A stretch of 64,000 bases of DNA from positions 180,872,807 through 180,936,806 of the forward strand of contig JAUPFV010000004.1 in NCBI GenBank assembly GCA_036936605.1, read 5' to 3'. Below the pieces are notes generated by a model. That model made no database searches. It saw nothing but the letters and a program-made list of their open reading frames with translations, and had not been told where the DNA came from. The stretch comes from Limnanthes douglasii subsp. nivea. Taxonomy: Eukaryota; Streptophyta; Magnoliopsida; Brassicales; Limnanthaceae. Shown here in pieces: positions 24,001 to 33,430 of this stretch. Position 1 is the first letter of the stretch, and each line of letters opens with the position of its first letter. Both the position numbers and the translations under genes were made by a program.

Positions 24001-24259
24001 CTATTATGGATAATGAAACAGAGCTATTAAGCATTTAACAATTTTACACTAAAAGAAATTTTATACAAAAAAGAGACTATAAGGTCATAATAGCCATCGT
24101 GCACTGAACCCTTCCAAAAAACTACTACCATCTTTAGGGTTGGTTAGTTTGCATACAAAAAAAACAAAGGTAGTAACAATTAGTCATTAGTAGAGGAGTC
24201 TTCATCTTGAGACTTTTTTTTTGCGTTCATCATCGATGTCTTCCTAGAGGTCATCCTTA

Positions 24260-27200
24260 CCATCTACCTCCATCCCATGGTCCTCCTACGACGTACCAAC
24301 ATCTTCCTTCTCTTCCTCTGTCTCTTCTCTTTTCTTTTTCCTGTCTGGAACCTTGGTTGGTTGAGGGTCAACCACTAACTCAACCAACTCAACTAACCCA
24401 GAGTCAGCAGAGAAGTAGTCGAGGTCAAAATCTAGTATAGAGGTTGGGTTGTTGGGTGGTGCCAACAGATAGATAAGCCGGAGTTTCTTATGGTCGTTAT
24501 GGAAGACCATAAGTCTCCTAACGAACCACAACTTGACATGGTAATTAGAGTTTAATATATGTTAAATGTTTTATTTGAAGAGTTTATTATTTAATTAGTT
24601 TATGAAGACTAATATTTATAGGAATTGAGGGAGTCCTATTGTAGTAGTGTATTGGTTATGATAATGATTAAACCTCCTCTGTCAAATCAGCAATAAATTG
24701 GATGACGTGATTATATGGTTTTTTGCTTGCTCAATGCATATATCGGTTACCAAGGCAGACGCTCAAGGCATTTCGTATTCATCGAGATATTGCGAATTAT
24801 TTTATTATAATTCTATCTAAGAGTGGTTATGTAATTGTACTTAGTATATAGCAACTTTTAAGTAAAAATTCAAGCACATATTGCGAATTTTTTAGTATAA
24901 ATTCAAAAGTGAGAGTTGTTAATTACTGCACAAACACGGATTCTTTAGTAGTCAATTTTTATACACGTCGCGAATTGTTATGTAGAACTCAAGGGTGAGA
25001 GTTGTTAACTGTTAGACAGACACAAATTGTTTGAAGGTAAAATGGATAACCGTTTGCGAATTGTTTTATATACACCAAAAAATTCCAAATCAATATATTT
25101 AAACAAATGAGCCATGCAGCAATTGTGGAGCCAATCAATATATGTACACCAAAAAATCTGAACCAATAGATGACTATCGTTGTTGGTTAGTGTTTTCATC
25201 AGTTAGGAAATAATAAAGCATTCCATCTCTCATATCTCTTACCATATCTTTCCGGCAAGTCTTCGGCAAACATCATTTTTCGATAATATCTTTGGTATAT
25301 TGACAAATGAAAATACCATAGTCGAGAATGCCTTGTTTTTGTTGTAGAATCCCTCAGGTATTCTTACATTATATCGATTTTTTACTGGTTAAGTATCCCT
25401 TCTCGACACAATATTCCAATTATTGATAAGAGTTTGTGTCACAAATCAGATATTAATAAACAGTGAATTGTTTCATAAACATTGTTGCGAGTTGTTTATT
25501 ATATCACCAATTATTTAAAAAAATAACAATATAGAATTGATAACTAGCATCATATTACGAATTGTTTTGAAAGACCAAGATAGAATTGTTTTTAAGTAGC
25601 TTCTGTGATTTGTTAGCAATTAAATTCAGCGAGTTGTTTGAAACACTTTTTACCCTACGAATCTTAAAACATGGTAAAATCTTACCAGCGGAACAGCCGT
25701 CCTTGCTGTGTAGTCCGTTGCATGATTTTTAAGAGGCAGAAGCGGGTTATAGTTTGTTGTTGTCCTTTCGTCTATATCAATAACAACCAATGTCCAATGG
25801 TTCATTATATACTTCTTAACGTTGCACACTCGAATGAGCACAATATTCGTGTCCTCCCTTATGCTTTTAAATACTTCGTCTACTATATGTGTCATGTCCT
25901 CTCCCGTGGACATTTTGTATTGCATTCAAAGAAAAAGTACATTTCAACAAGAACATGAGAATTTTTTGTAGTTTATAGCTAAACTTACCGTAATCATGCC
26001 AGAAATTTGTATAGCGCTGTATTTGGCGGTATGGAAACCTTTACACGCAATTTTCTAATATACTGCTTTGAGCATCTTTAGAATCCAAGCGTTAACAACC
26101 TACCAAATAACAGATAAAGCGAATTGTTTAGGAAATCCAACAAAGCGAATTGTTTGAAAATACCAATATAGTTGTTTTAATCATATTCTGTGAGCTAACA
26201 ACGCTAAATGTATTAGATAAAGGAAGAGAATAATTGTTTGAAAAAAATCATCATATAGTGTATAAAACAGCCAATTGCAAGAAAAGTCGAATTGCATGAA
26301 AAATGATCTGCATGAAACTGAGTTGTTTGAGAAGATTATCAGATAGTGTATTAAACAGCAAATTGCAAAAAATAAAAATTGCATAAAATGAGAATTGCAT
26401 AAAACGCAAATTGCATGAAACACGGGAAGAGCGAGTTGTTTGTAACTGTGTACCTTATAGTCCAAGTGTCATTGGAAGGGTAGCAACAACACTTCATCAC
26501 GGCCACGTGAAGTCTGTAGGGAAACTGGGACATTGTTAAATACCATACTGATGGATCTTCCCCATCTTGTCTGCTTTTAATTATTTGTACTTTCCAGTAT
26601 TTATGGACATCGATCAGTTTAATTGTTGGTGTAGTCTTTGGCCAATCAATTAGATTTACCGCTTCCATTGTCGTCGGAGCTTCTAAAACACTTAACTCTT
26701 CCACCGACGGCTGTATCAGATTCAGTAGATTCAAATTAGGTAGTATGACATCCTCTTCTACTATCTCTTCCATTTACTTTGAACATATAAAGGTGGCTTT
26801 CAATACCCAAAAAATCCAAACTACACACCTTTTATGTATAATTATTTAAAAATCAACTTACCACACTATCTGCAACGATCAATATTGTTGACTCCTCTGG
26901 AACCTTCTCAGCATCACCAGCTTGACAAAGTCTATTAAACGCATCCTCTATAATATTTTCCAAATTCTATTGTATCATAACATCCAACTCAATATTATCA
27001 ACTTTATCCAAAACCGACTGTGTAAACTGCGACTAATAAGCCCCCAAGGGGTAGCCGAGTTGGTTGAGTATGGCATTCTTATGACCAAAAGGTCATGAGT
27101 TCGAGTCCCTCTACATACGCTTTCTCGGCTGAGCCTGCCACCTTGTGTGGTTTACCTTCTGGCGTTGGTTTGCAGGCTATCGCGTCAGACTGAGGGTTTA

Positions 27201-27656
27201 CCCTGTGCGCACTCATTGCACTATGAGTAGCGGCTGCGGGTTCCCTCCGAAAAAAAACTGCGACTAATAACCATCAAAATATACATTTGGTAAATATACT
27301 GTGTTATTGTGCATATCTAAATTTTTTGAAACTTTTCATTTTCTATTTTCAAGTTGATCTAGTACTGGTTCCGCAAATGTTGCTTGACTCAGTGGTTCTG
27401 ACTTTGTGTAGGCCAGTTTCTTGTGTTCATATACCTCTCCATCTCGCTATTTGTTTTCTACCGCTGCTTCTTGTTGGTTGAGTAATTCTGACTTCTTACA
27501 TGGTTGGGCAGACTCAGAATCTTGTTGTGGTACATGTTGTGCTTCTTCAATTTGTGTTAGCCTCTCACTCTTTGCTAGAGCTAGGTGTTCTTATTGTTGT
27601 TCTCCTTAATATTGTTGTTCTTGTTGGGGTTGTTGTTTGTCGCCATGCTGTTCCAT
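24260..27656 (-). pseudogene. Ulp1-like cysteine protease gene of the MULE, broken, multi-exon
   Basis: On the minus strand a likely start is the ATG at 27656 (MEQHGDKQQPQQEQQ), a glutamine-rich N-terminus with repeated KSE-L-Q words. A SINE interrupts it at 27040-27254. Further blocks are NIIEDAFNRLCQAGDAEK (about 26950-26890) and MEEIVEEDVIL at 26773. The Ulp1-like core comes at 25925-25650, with the catalytic-type pair HW at about 25799-25794 in NHWTLVVIDIDER. After a motif-rich intron, LQQKQGILDYGIFICQY (about 25345-25295) matches the QQ-x-x-DCG motif, but the catalytic Cys codon reads Tyr at 25318-25320. ERYGKRYERWNALLF follows. An acidic block (24531-24286, DFDLDYFSADSG) may be a last exon. 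Ulp1 proteins cleave SUMO; this copy should be inactive. Confidence 0.6.
27040..27254 (+). mobile_element. tRNA-derived SINE
   Basis: The head is tRNA-like, with an A-box region (GTAGCCGAGTTGG near 27050) and a B box (GAGTTCGAGTCCC near 27097). A unique body and an A-rich tail follow. A 16-bp duplication (AAACTGCGACTAATAA) lies at 27024-27039 and 27255-27270, although the A-tail makes its right edge slightly uncertain. It sits inside the Ulp1-like gene. A long duplication plus an A-tail is typical of LINE-mobilised SINEs. Confidence 0.85.
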
Positions 27657-28125
27657 ATAAAAATTGAGAGTTCTTCGCACTAAAAAAAACTAAGAGTTCT
27701 TTGCAATCCTAAAATACGAGTTCTTTGAAACTATACAAGCATAGCGCAAATTGTTTGTTTTTAGAACTGAGATATGTTTGAAAATGCATATTATACGAGT
27801 TGTTAGTATGAGACTAACGAGAGGAGTCTGAAAGGAGAATTGTTGGTAACACAAATAACTCTAGTTTTTCAAATAGACTAGCAATAATAAATGTGAGTTG
27901 TTTGTAACAGACACAACGAGAGTTGTTTGGAAAACATATCATGAGAGTTGTTTTAGATGGAGGTACCAATTGGCACTATCCTATATTTGGGTAATATTTG
28001 GTAATTAGGTATTTACTGATACGTTTCTCTTTTATCAATCTAGTATTGGTTGTTTCAAAATAGTATTTTCAGATTTTTTATAGAATAAATAAAAATATGG
28101 AAAAGAAAAAATTAACGCATATTAA

Positions 28126-28143
28126 TATTAACCCAAAGTGAAA
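28126..28143. repeat. LINE target site duplication, left copy
   Basis: TATTAACCCAAAGTGAAA at 28126-28143 recurs exactly at 29894-29911, just after the A-rich tail of the LINE. Confidence 0.85.
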
Positions 28144-29893
28144 ATCAAGTAGCTTGCTGAGCCTAACATTATGTGGAACTTAGGCAAAGGAAATATCAAA
28201 TTTTGGCTTGAAAATTGGTATGGTCAGCCCCCTATAATAGTTCTTAATGATAATTGTGATAATTCTGGATACAGGTAGGAGTTGATCAATAACTTCTTGA
28301 AAGATGATGATTGGAATATCAACAAACTTAGAATTTTCTTAGATAAAACTACTATTGAGAATATAAAAAAGACTTCAATGATCAATAAAAAAGAAGATTG
28401 TATTCTCTGGAAACTTTCCAAAGACTCAAACTTCGACACAAAACTCACGTGGAACCATCTAAAAAGTAAGCACAACAAATCAGAATTGCTTGGCAAGATG
28501 TGGAACTCGGTAATCTCTAAAAACTTCTCCTTCTTGGCTTGGAAGTTGATGCATAACTTCGTTCATGTCGACACAATAATGCACAAAAACACTTTAATAT
28601 TGTTTCAAAATGCCAGTTCTGCCTTAACATTGAATTTCCTAAACATCTCTTTATTAACTACCAATTTGCTTGGAATTTATGGTGTTATTATGCTGATTTA
28701 TTTAACATCAGGATTGAGAAGTTCATGACTATAACTCACATCCTTAGAACTTGGTTTTGGTCTACTTCTCAATATGTTCATATAAGAACCATACTGCCTA
28801 TAATTATCTTACGGGCAGTATGGAAAGCTAGAAACAATAAAAAAAATTAATAATAATAATCAAAGCATGAATTCTAGTATTAGGTACATTAACAATATTA
28901 TTATTCGTCTTGATTTCTCTGATAATCTTAAAGCTAAGCACTGGAAGAAAGACCTTAAGGTTGCTAAAACGACCTTCGACGTACTAGCTGCAAACCTGAT
29001 AGCAGAAATCCGTGTTACTAAAAATGGTGTCCCGCAAGTCAGGACTTCCTGAAGCTGAATACGGATGCATCCTGTCAATGGAATGGAAATTCAAGTGGCA
29101 GTATTTTTATCAGAGATTATAAGGAAGGTATCATTCGAGGAGATACTTATCTGTATATAAGATGATTCTTATTATGGCTGAATCAAGGGCTTTGTTAGAT
29201 GGTCTGTTGTTGTGCAAAATGTATGGTTGGACCAGCATAAAATTAGAAACTCATTCACTCATTTTGGTCAACATGATTTTGAATGAAATTTATCCATGGA
29301 CTTTAAACCAGACTCTTCGATGTTGTAGAAAATTAATTTCCTCATCTATGTCCATATCTCACATTTCAATGGTCCAAAATAAAGCAGCCGATTGGCTTGC
29401 TAAATGGTTTTGAAATGCAAGTTAAAAACAGAGTTCTCTTCTTCTGATGCTCTAAATCCATTAAAAACCATTATCTTCTTAGAGAGCTTAAATTTTAGCT
29501 ACTTTAAGACTAACTTATTTGGATTGGCTGCTGTTCTTTCTTTATTTTATATAGATACATTTCTAACCGGCTGCAAACGATGCTTGACAATTCCTATAAT
29601 TTACTCTTGTAATTGCAGGTAGGTTTCCAAAATCAAAGAAGGTATAAAGATGAAGAAGATGAAAGGAACTAGAGGCAGGGTTCATGGGTTTTGTCTTGAA
29701 GAAATTAAAATTTGTTTCTATTTGTTCAGATTCACTCTATTTGAGCTTCGTGAATGGAGGGAAAATGAATTCTCCCTTTGTTAGGCTCGTAGCCTTGATT
29801 TTGGAATTTTTGGCCTGATGAATTAAGCCTGATAACATTATAAACCGGGCCTTTATGGTTTAATAAATTTTTTATTTCAAAAAAGAAAAAAAT
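28144..29893 (+). mobile_element. 5'-truncated LINE just upstream of the OTP84-type gene
   Basis: Only the 3' end of ORF2 is present (zinc-binding RT domain and RNase H), followed by about 470 bp of 3' untranslated sequence and an A-rich tail (29877-29893). The exact 18-bp duplication on both sides marks it as one insertion by target-primed reverse transcription. Confidence 0.85.
28160..29413 (+). pseudogene. LINE ORF2 3' end: zf-RVT and RNase H domains, broken
   Basis: WNLGKGNIKFWLENWYG opens the fragment. A zf-RVT-like segment follows: DCILWKLSKDSNFDTKLTW, then KMWNSVISKNFSFLAWKLMH at about 28500-28560. The RNase H domain begins with KLNTDASCQWNGNSSGSIFI (about 29050-29115), continues with AESRALLDGLLLCKMYGW and ends with ISHISMVQNKAADWLAKWF at 29413. 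A C-terminal RNase H of this kind is common in plant L1-type LINEs. Stops and frameshifts lie near 28727 and 29160. Confidence 0.8.
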
Positions 29894-29983
29894 TATTAAC
29901 CCAAAGTGAAAGTGGTTATTTATTTTTATTTTTTTTAGTCTAAATGAAATTTATTTAATAAATCCTAATGCTAGAGTTACATT

Positions 29984-29999
29984 GGTTTAAATTTAAACC
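29984..29999. repeat. 16-bp perfect palindrome upstream of the PPR gene
   Basis: GGTTTAAATTTAAACC reads the same on both strands and lies 111-126 bp before the ATG at 30110. It could be a regulatory site or chance in AT-rich DNA. Confidence 0.4.
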
Positions 30000-30037
30000 T
30001 TACACAAAATTTATTTAAATTTGTTTCTATTTGTTCA

Positions 30038-30080
30038 GATTATCGCCTATGTTTGCCACCTCTAAACATAGGCGATAATC
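30038..30080 (+). promoter_or_regulatory. Strong hairpin in the leader of the PPR gene
   Basis: GATTATCGCCTATGTTT (30038-30054) and its exact reverse complement (30064-30080) flank a 9-base loop. The 17-bp stem ends directly before an upstream ATG at 30081 and 30 bp before the main start. If transcribed, it would be a stable leader structure. Confidence 0.6.
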
Positions 30081-30101
30081 ATGTACAGTTGTGACTGGTG
30101 A
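30081..30101 (+). CDS. Upstream mini-ORF (6 codons) in the PPR gene leader
   Basis: ATG at 30081 is followed in frame by TGA at 30099-30101 (MYSCDW). The stop is 8 bases before the main ATG at 30110. It may lower translation of the main frame if the leader begins upstream of it. Confidence 0.4.
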   Translation: MYSCDW

Positions 30102-30109
30102 AGTACTCG

Positions 30110-32740
30110 ATGACCTCCTATGCTCATCTTCTCCCGCCTCTCTCTCTTCCATATCCGTCTTCATCATCTCCCCCAAAGCCCTTCACTCTTCACAAACACC
30201 CTCCTCGATGTCCAGCCACAGCCACTGCAACCATCGTCACTGAACCTGCTTCCCAATTACCCTCTCAGGCAATATGGATAGAGTCTATTCGGTCCAAAAC
30301 TCGGTCCAGTTTATTCCGAGAAGCAATCTTCACTTACATTGACATGGTTTCTTCGGGTACTCTACCTGATAACTTCGCATTCCCTGCGGTTTTGAAGGCC
30401 GCGACAGGTCTCCAGGACCTGTATTTAGGGAAACAGGTTCACGCTCATGTTGTCAAATTTGGGTATGCGTCAGATGCTGTTACCGTGGCTAATACACTTG
30501 TAAACTTCTATGGCAAGTATGGAGATATTGGTGATGTCTGTAAGGTGTTCGACAGAATACTGGACAGAGACCAAGTTTCTTGGAACTCGATGATTGCTGC
30601 ATTGTGTAAATTCGAGGAGTGGGAATTCGCTCTAGATGCATTTAGGTTGATGTTAGATGAGAATATGGATCCTAGCTCGTTTACTTTGGTGAGCCTGGCA
30701 CTTGCTTGTTCAAATTTGCCTAGGCAGGATGGGTTGCCACTTGGAAAACAAGTTCATGCTTATAGTTTGAGAGTGGGGGATAGAAAAACATTCACCATGA
30801 ATGCTCTTATGACCATGTATGCTAAGTTTGGAAAGTTCGGCGATGCAAAAGCTTTGTTCGAGCTTTTTGAGGACCGTGACTTGGTGTCATGGAATACCAT
30901 ATTAAGCTCATTCTCTCAAGGTGAACGCTTTTTAGAAGCATTAGTATTCTTGCGCTCTATGGTTCTTGATGGTAATGCACTAGATGGAGTTACAATTTCA
31001 AGTGTGCTCCCTGCGTGTTCTCATTTGGAGATGCTGAATACCGGCAGAGAAATTCACGCTTATGCATTAAAAAATAATATTTTAGTTGGGAATTCATTTG
31101 TAGGCAGTGCTTTGGTTGACATGTATTGCAATTGCAGACAGGTCCATAGTGGTCGTAGAGCTTTTAATGGTATCTTAAATAGAAAAATTGGTATGTGGAA
31201 CGCTATGATCACTGGTTATGCACAAAATGAGTTTGACGAGGAAGCACTTAAGCTCTTCATTCAAATGGAAGAAGTTGCTGGCCTAAGTGCAAATGCAACC
31301 ACAATGGCCAGTGTTATACCTGCTTGCATGCGTTGTAATACATTCTTGAAAAAAGAAGCCATCCATGGGTATATAATAAAGAGGGATTTGGAGAGAGACC
31401 GGTTCGTTCAAAATGCACTAATGGACATGTATTCTAGGATGGGGAAGACAGATATTTCAGAGTCAATATTTGACGGAATGGAAGTTAAAGATATAGTTTC
31501 CTGGAACACGATGATCACAGGTTATGTTATAACTGGACGCCATAGTGAGGCACTTGTTCTGCTGCATGATATGCAGAGATTAAAAGGGAAAGAGAAGAAA
31601 CAAGCTGCTTTAAGACCTAATTCGATAACAGTCATGACCGTTCTTCCAGGTTGTGCTACCTTGGGAGCATTAGCTAAGGGGAAGGAGATCCATGCCTATG
31701 CCATCAAGAACCTGTTAGCGTCCGATGTCGCAGTTGGAAGTGCCTTGGTTGACATGTATGCAAAATGCGGCTGCCTGAAATTGTCAAGACGAGTGTTCGA
31801 CCTAATGCCTATTAAAAATGTTATCACTTGGAACGTTATCACAATGGCTTATGGGATGCATGGAAAAGGAAAGGAAGCTTTGGAGCTATTCAAAACTATG
31901 GTGGAAGTGAAACCAAATGCGATCACATTTATTGCAGTATTTGCTGCTTGTAGTCACTCAGGGATGGTAGATGATGGCCTAAACTTATTTCACAGAATGA
32001 AGACTGACCATGGAATCGAACATAACTCGGATCACTATGCTTGCATAATAGACTTGCTTGGTCGAGCTGGTAGAGTGGAAGAAGCATACAAGCTCATCGG
32101 TACAATGCCATCCGAGTTCGACAAGGCTGGTGCATGGAGTAGCTTGCTTGGTGCTTGCAGGATCCACCAGAATGTAGAAATCGGAGAAATCGCAGCAGAT
32201 AGTCTCTTTGAGTTGGAGCCAGATGTGGCGAGTCATTATGTTTTACTCTCTAATATCTACTCATCAGCTGGGCTCTGGAACAAGGCGATGGATGTCCGGA
32301 AGAAAATGAAAGAAATGGGAGTGAAAAAAGAAGCCGGTTGTAGTTGGATCGAGTTCGGTGACGAGGTTCATAAGTTTATAGCCGGGGATGCTTCACACAA
32401 ACAAAGCCAGCGGCTCTATGAATACTTGGGGAGTTTGTCGGAGAAGATGAGGAAGGAGGGTTATGTACCGGATACTTCTTGTGTACTACACAATGTTGAG
32501 GAGGAGGTGAAAGAAAGTTTGCTCTGTGGACATAGTGAGAAACTAGCAATAGCCTTTGGTATTCTTAATACGCCCCCTGGCACAACAATTCGAGTTGCTA
32601 AAAACCTCAGGGTCTGTAATGACTGCCATATAGCTGCTAAGTTCATTTCAAAGATAGTTGGCAGGGAAATCATCCTCAGAGATGTGCGTAGGTTTCACTA
32701 TTTCAAGAATGGGACTTGTTCTTGTGGTGATTATTGGTGA
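30110..32740 (+). CDS. OTP84: PPR-DYW protein, OTP84 type, chloroplast RNA editing factor
   Basis: This intact, intronless frame of 876 residues is the only clearly functional host gene. The first 45 or so residues are serine- and proline-rich without many acids, as in chloroplast transit peptides. PLS-type pentatricopeptide repeats follow from about residue 60 to 690 (for example VSWNSMIAALCKF and SALVDMYAKCGCLKLSRRVF). E-type motifs come next and then a full DYW deaminase domain. HSE at 808-810 and CNDC at 836-839 are the catalytic glutamate and zinc ligands, and the protein ends in CSCGDYW. The sequence closely follows Arabidopsis At3g57430 (OTP84), known to be needed for C-to-U editing of psbZ, ndhB and ndhF sites; that role here is inferred. 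I chose the ATG at 30110 because the frame upstream only offers GTG. Confidence 0.85.
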   Translation: MTSYAHLLPPLSLPYPSSSSPPKPFTLHKHPPRCPATATATIVTEPASQLPSQAIWIESIRSKTRSSLFREAIFTYIDMVSSGTLPDNFAFPAVLKAATGLQDLYLGKQVHAHVVKFGYASDAVTVANTLVNFYGKYGDIGDVCKVFDRILDRDQVSWNSMIAALCKFEEWEFALDAFRLMLDENMDPSSFTLVSLALACSNLPRQDGLPLGKQVHAYSLRVGDRKTFTMNALMTMYAKFGKFGDAKALFELFEDRDLVSWNTILSSFSQGERFLEALVFLRSMVLDGNALDGVTISSVLPACSHLEMLNTGREIHAYALKNNILVGNSFVGSALVDMYCNCRQVHSGRRAFNGILNRKIGMWNAMITGYAQNEFDEEALKLFIQMEEVAGLSANATTMASVIPACMRCNTFLKKEAIHGYIIKRDLERDRFVQNALMDMYSRMGKTDISESIFDGMEVKDIVSWNTMITGYVITGRHSEALVLLHDMQRLKGKEKKQAALRPNSITVMTVLPGCATLGALAKGKEIHAYAIKNLLASDVAVGSALVDMYAKCGCLKLSRRVFDLMPIKNVITWNVITMAYGMHGKGKEALELFKTMVEVKPNAITFIAVFAACSHSGMVDDGLNLFHRMKTDHGIEHNSDHYACIIDLLGRAGRVEEAYKLIGTMPSEFDKAGAWSSLLGACRIHQNVEIGEIAADSLFELEPDVASHYVLLSNIYSSAGLWNKAMDVRKKMKEMGVKKEAGCSWIEFGDEVHKFIAGDASHKQSQRLYEYLGSLSEKMRKEGYVPDTSCVLHNVEEEVKESLLCGHSEKLAIAFGILNTPPGTTIRVAKNLRVCNDCHIAAKFISKIVGREIILRDVRRFHYFKNGTCSCGDYW

Positions 32741-33128
32741 TATTCAACACATTTGCTACTCGAGTGAAGCCTAAAATTGTCTGTATAACTGTAAGTTCCT
32801 TGTATTCATTTAGAATTTTGCACCTGTCTTTTAGCCTCAACTCGAAAATATAAGATGTAAAGATAGCAATTTATGGAAAATGTGATTAGCAAAGTAACTC
32901 TTGACATGTGCATTATGCGGAATGCTACCTAACACATAACGATTGCATCGATATTATGACACCTAATTGAGTTTTGCACACATAGGCCTTTCTCATCTTC
33001 TAATATAGGCCTTCAGTTCAAGTAATGGTTGCGCTGACTGGCTTAAAGGTTGAGCTATTTCACTAGTAAGTGGAATGTACTGTGACATGATCAACATGAT
33101 CTCTGTGTCCATGTAAGTCTACAAATAT
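32741..33128. other. 3' flank of the PPR gene
   Basis: About 390 bp of ordinary AT-rich sequence that probably includes the 3' untranslated region. No clear polyadenylation signal or other element was identified. Confidence 0.4.
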
Positions 33129-33430
33129 TTAAATCTTGTTATAGGGAACATTATTATGAAAGAACGTTAGTTCGATCAAAAGGATAATAAGTACCCAGAG
33201 CCGATATTTATAGAATATGTAAGCAGCAGCTATACCAGAACCACCAAAGCTGCTAGGATCAAGAACGCAAGTGACACTGTAAATATTAGAATATGTAGTA
33301 ATACAAGTATCTTGTTCCTTCAAACACAGTTAGTCGTTTTTACACTTGCATTCGTATTCACCCCATGTGTTCTTACACTTGCAACCATTGCACTGACACA
33401 CTCTTCCTTCGTTGCACTTGTTCGCATCAG
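33129..33430 (-). pseudogene. Vacuolar sorting receptor (VSR) C-terminal fragment
   Basis: On the minus strand, [20 protein letters not shown] (from about 33419) matches the calcium-binding EGF-like repeat of plant vacuolar sorting receptors. It is followed by a frameshift, then KEQDTCI and, after further change, GIAAAYIFYKYRLW. The last block fits the end of the VSR transmembrane helix and the start of its cytosolic tail. The lumenal protease-associated domain, the first EGF repeats and the YMPL-type sorting tail are not seen. VSRs carry soluble cargo to the vacuole; this fragment cannot. It may be a retained exon pair of a lost gene. Confidence 0.6.

Larger units (their letters stand above)
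16102..24277 (+). repeat. Tandem array of about 865-bp units from the MULE centre
   Basis: Unit starts (the CACTTGAGG/AACTTGAGG word) are at 16102, 16971, 21687, 22542 and 23415; the last unit ends near 24277. The spacings are 869, 855, 873 and about 863 bp. The second unit is cut at 17320 by a gypsy element, and a partial unit resumes near 21021. Each unit holds the zinc-knuckle tail of the transposase, about 650 bp of motif-rich spacer, the conserved block with AGTGCTATTAAGCATTATAA, and the acidic tail of the opposite-strand gene. The array thus duplicates the junction between two convergent genes, probably by unequal exchange. Confidence 0.85.
13263..27965. mobile_element. Large Mutator-like element (MULE) region with transposase and Ulp1-like genes
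   Basis: The region is defined by a MuDR-type transposase gene (+), a convergent Ulp1-like gene (-) and a 10-bp word scattered from about 13280 to about 27955. Carrying a Ulp1-like gene fits what is known of plant MULEs (the Kaonashi group; VANDAL elements also carry extra genes). No terminal inverted repeats or 9-11-bp target duplication could be found at either edge, so the borders are set by the extent of the motif. A gypsy element (17321-20835) and a SINE have inserted, and the centre has been tandemly duplicated. Confidence 0.65.

Noticed and set aside
27040..27110. A possible tRNA gene
   Set aside because: The A and B boxes are present, but the sequence lacks a proper acceptor stem closure. 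It continues into a SINE body with A-tail and a 16-bp target duplication.
13263..27965. Terminal inverted repeats of the MULE at the edges of the motif region
   Set aside because: Both edges carry the word in the same direction. No inverted match or 9-11-bp target duplication was found, so no ends were claimed.
30098..30109. Start of the PPR gene at 30098
   Set aside because: The codon is GTG. The first in-frame ATG is at 30110, and the transit-peptide-like sequence begins there.
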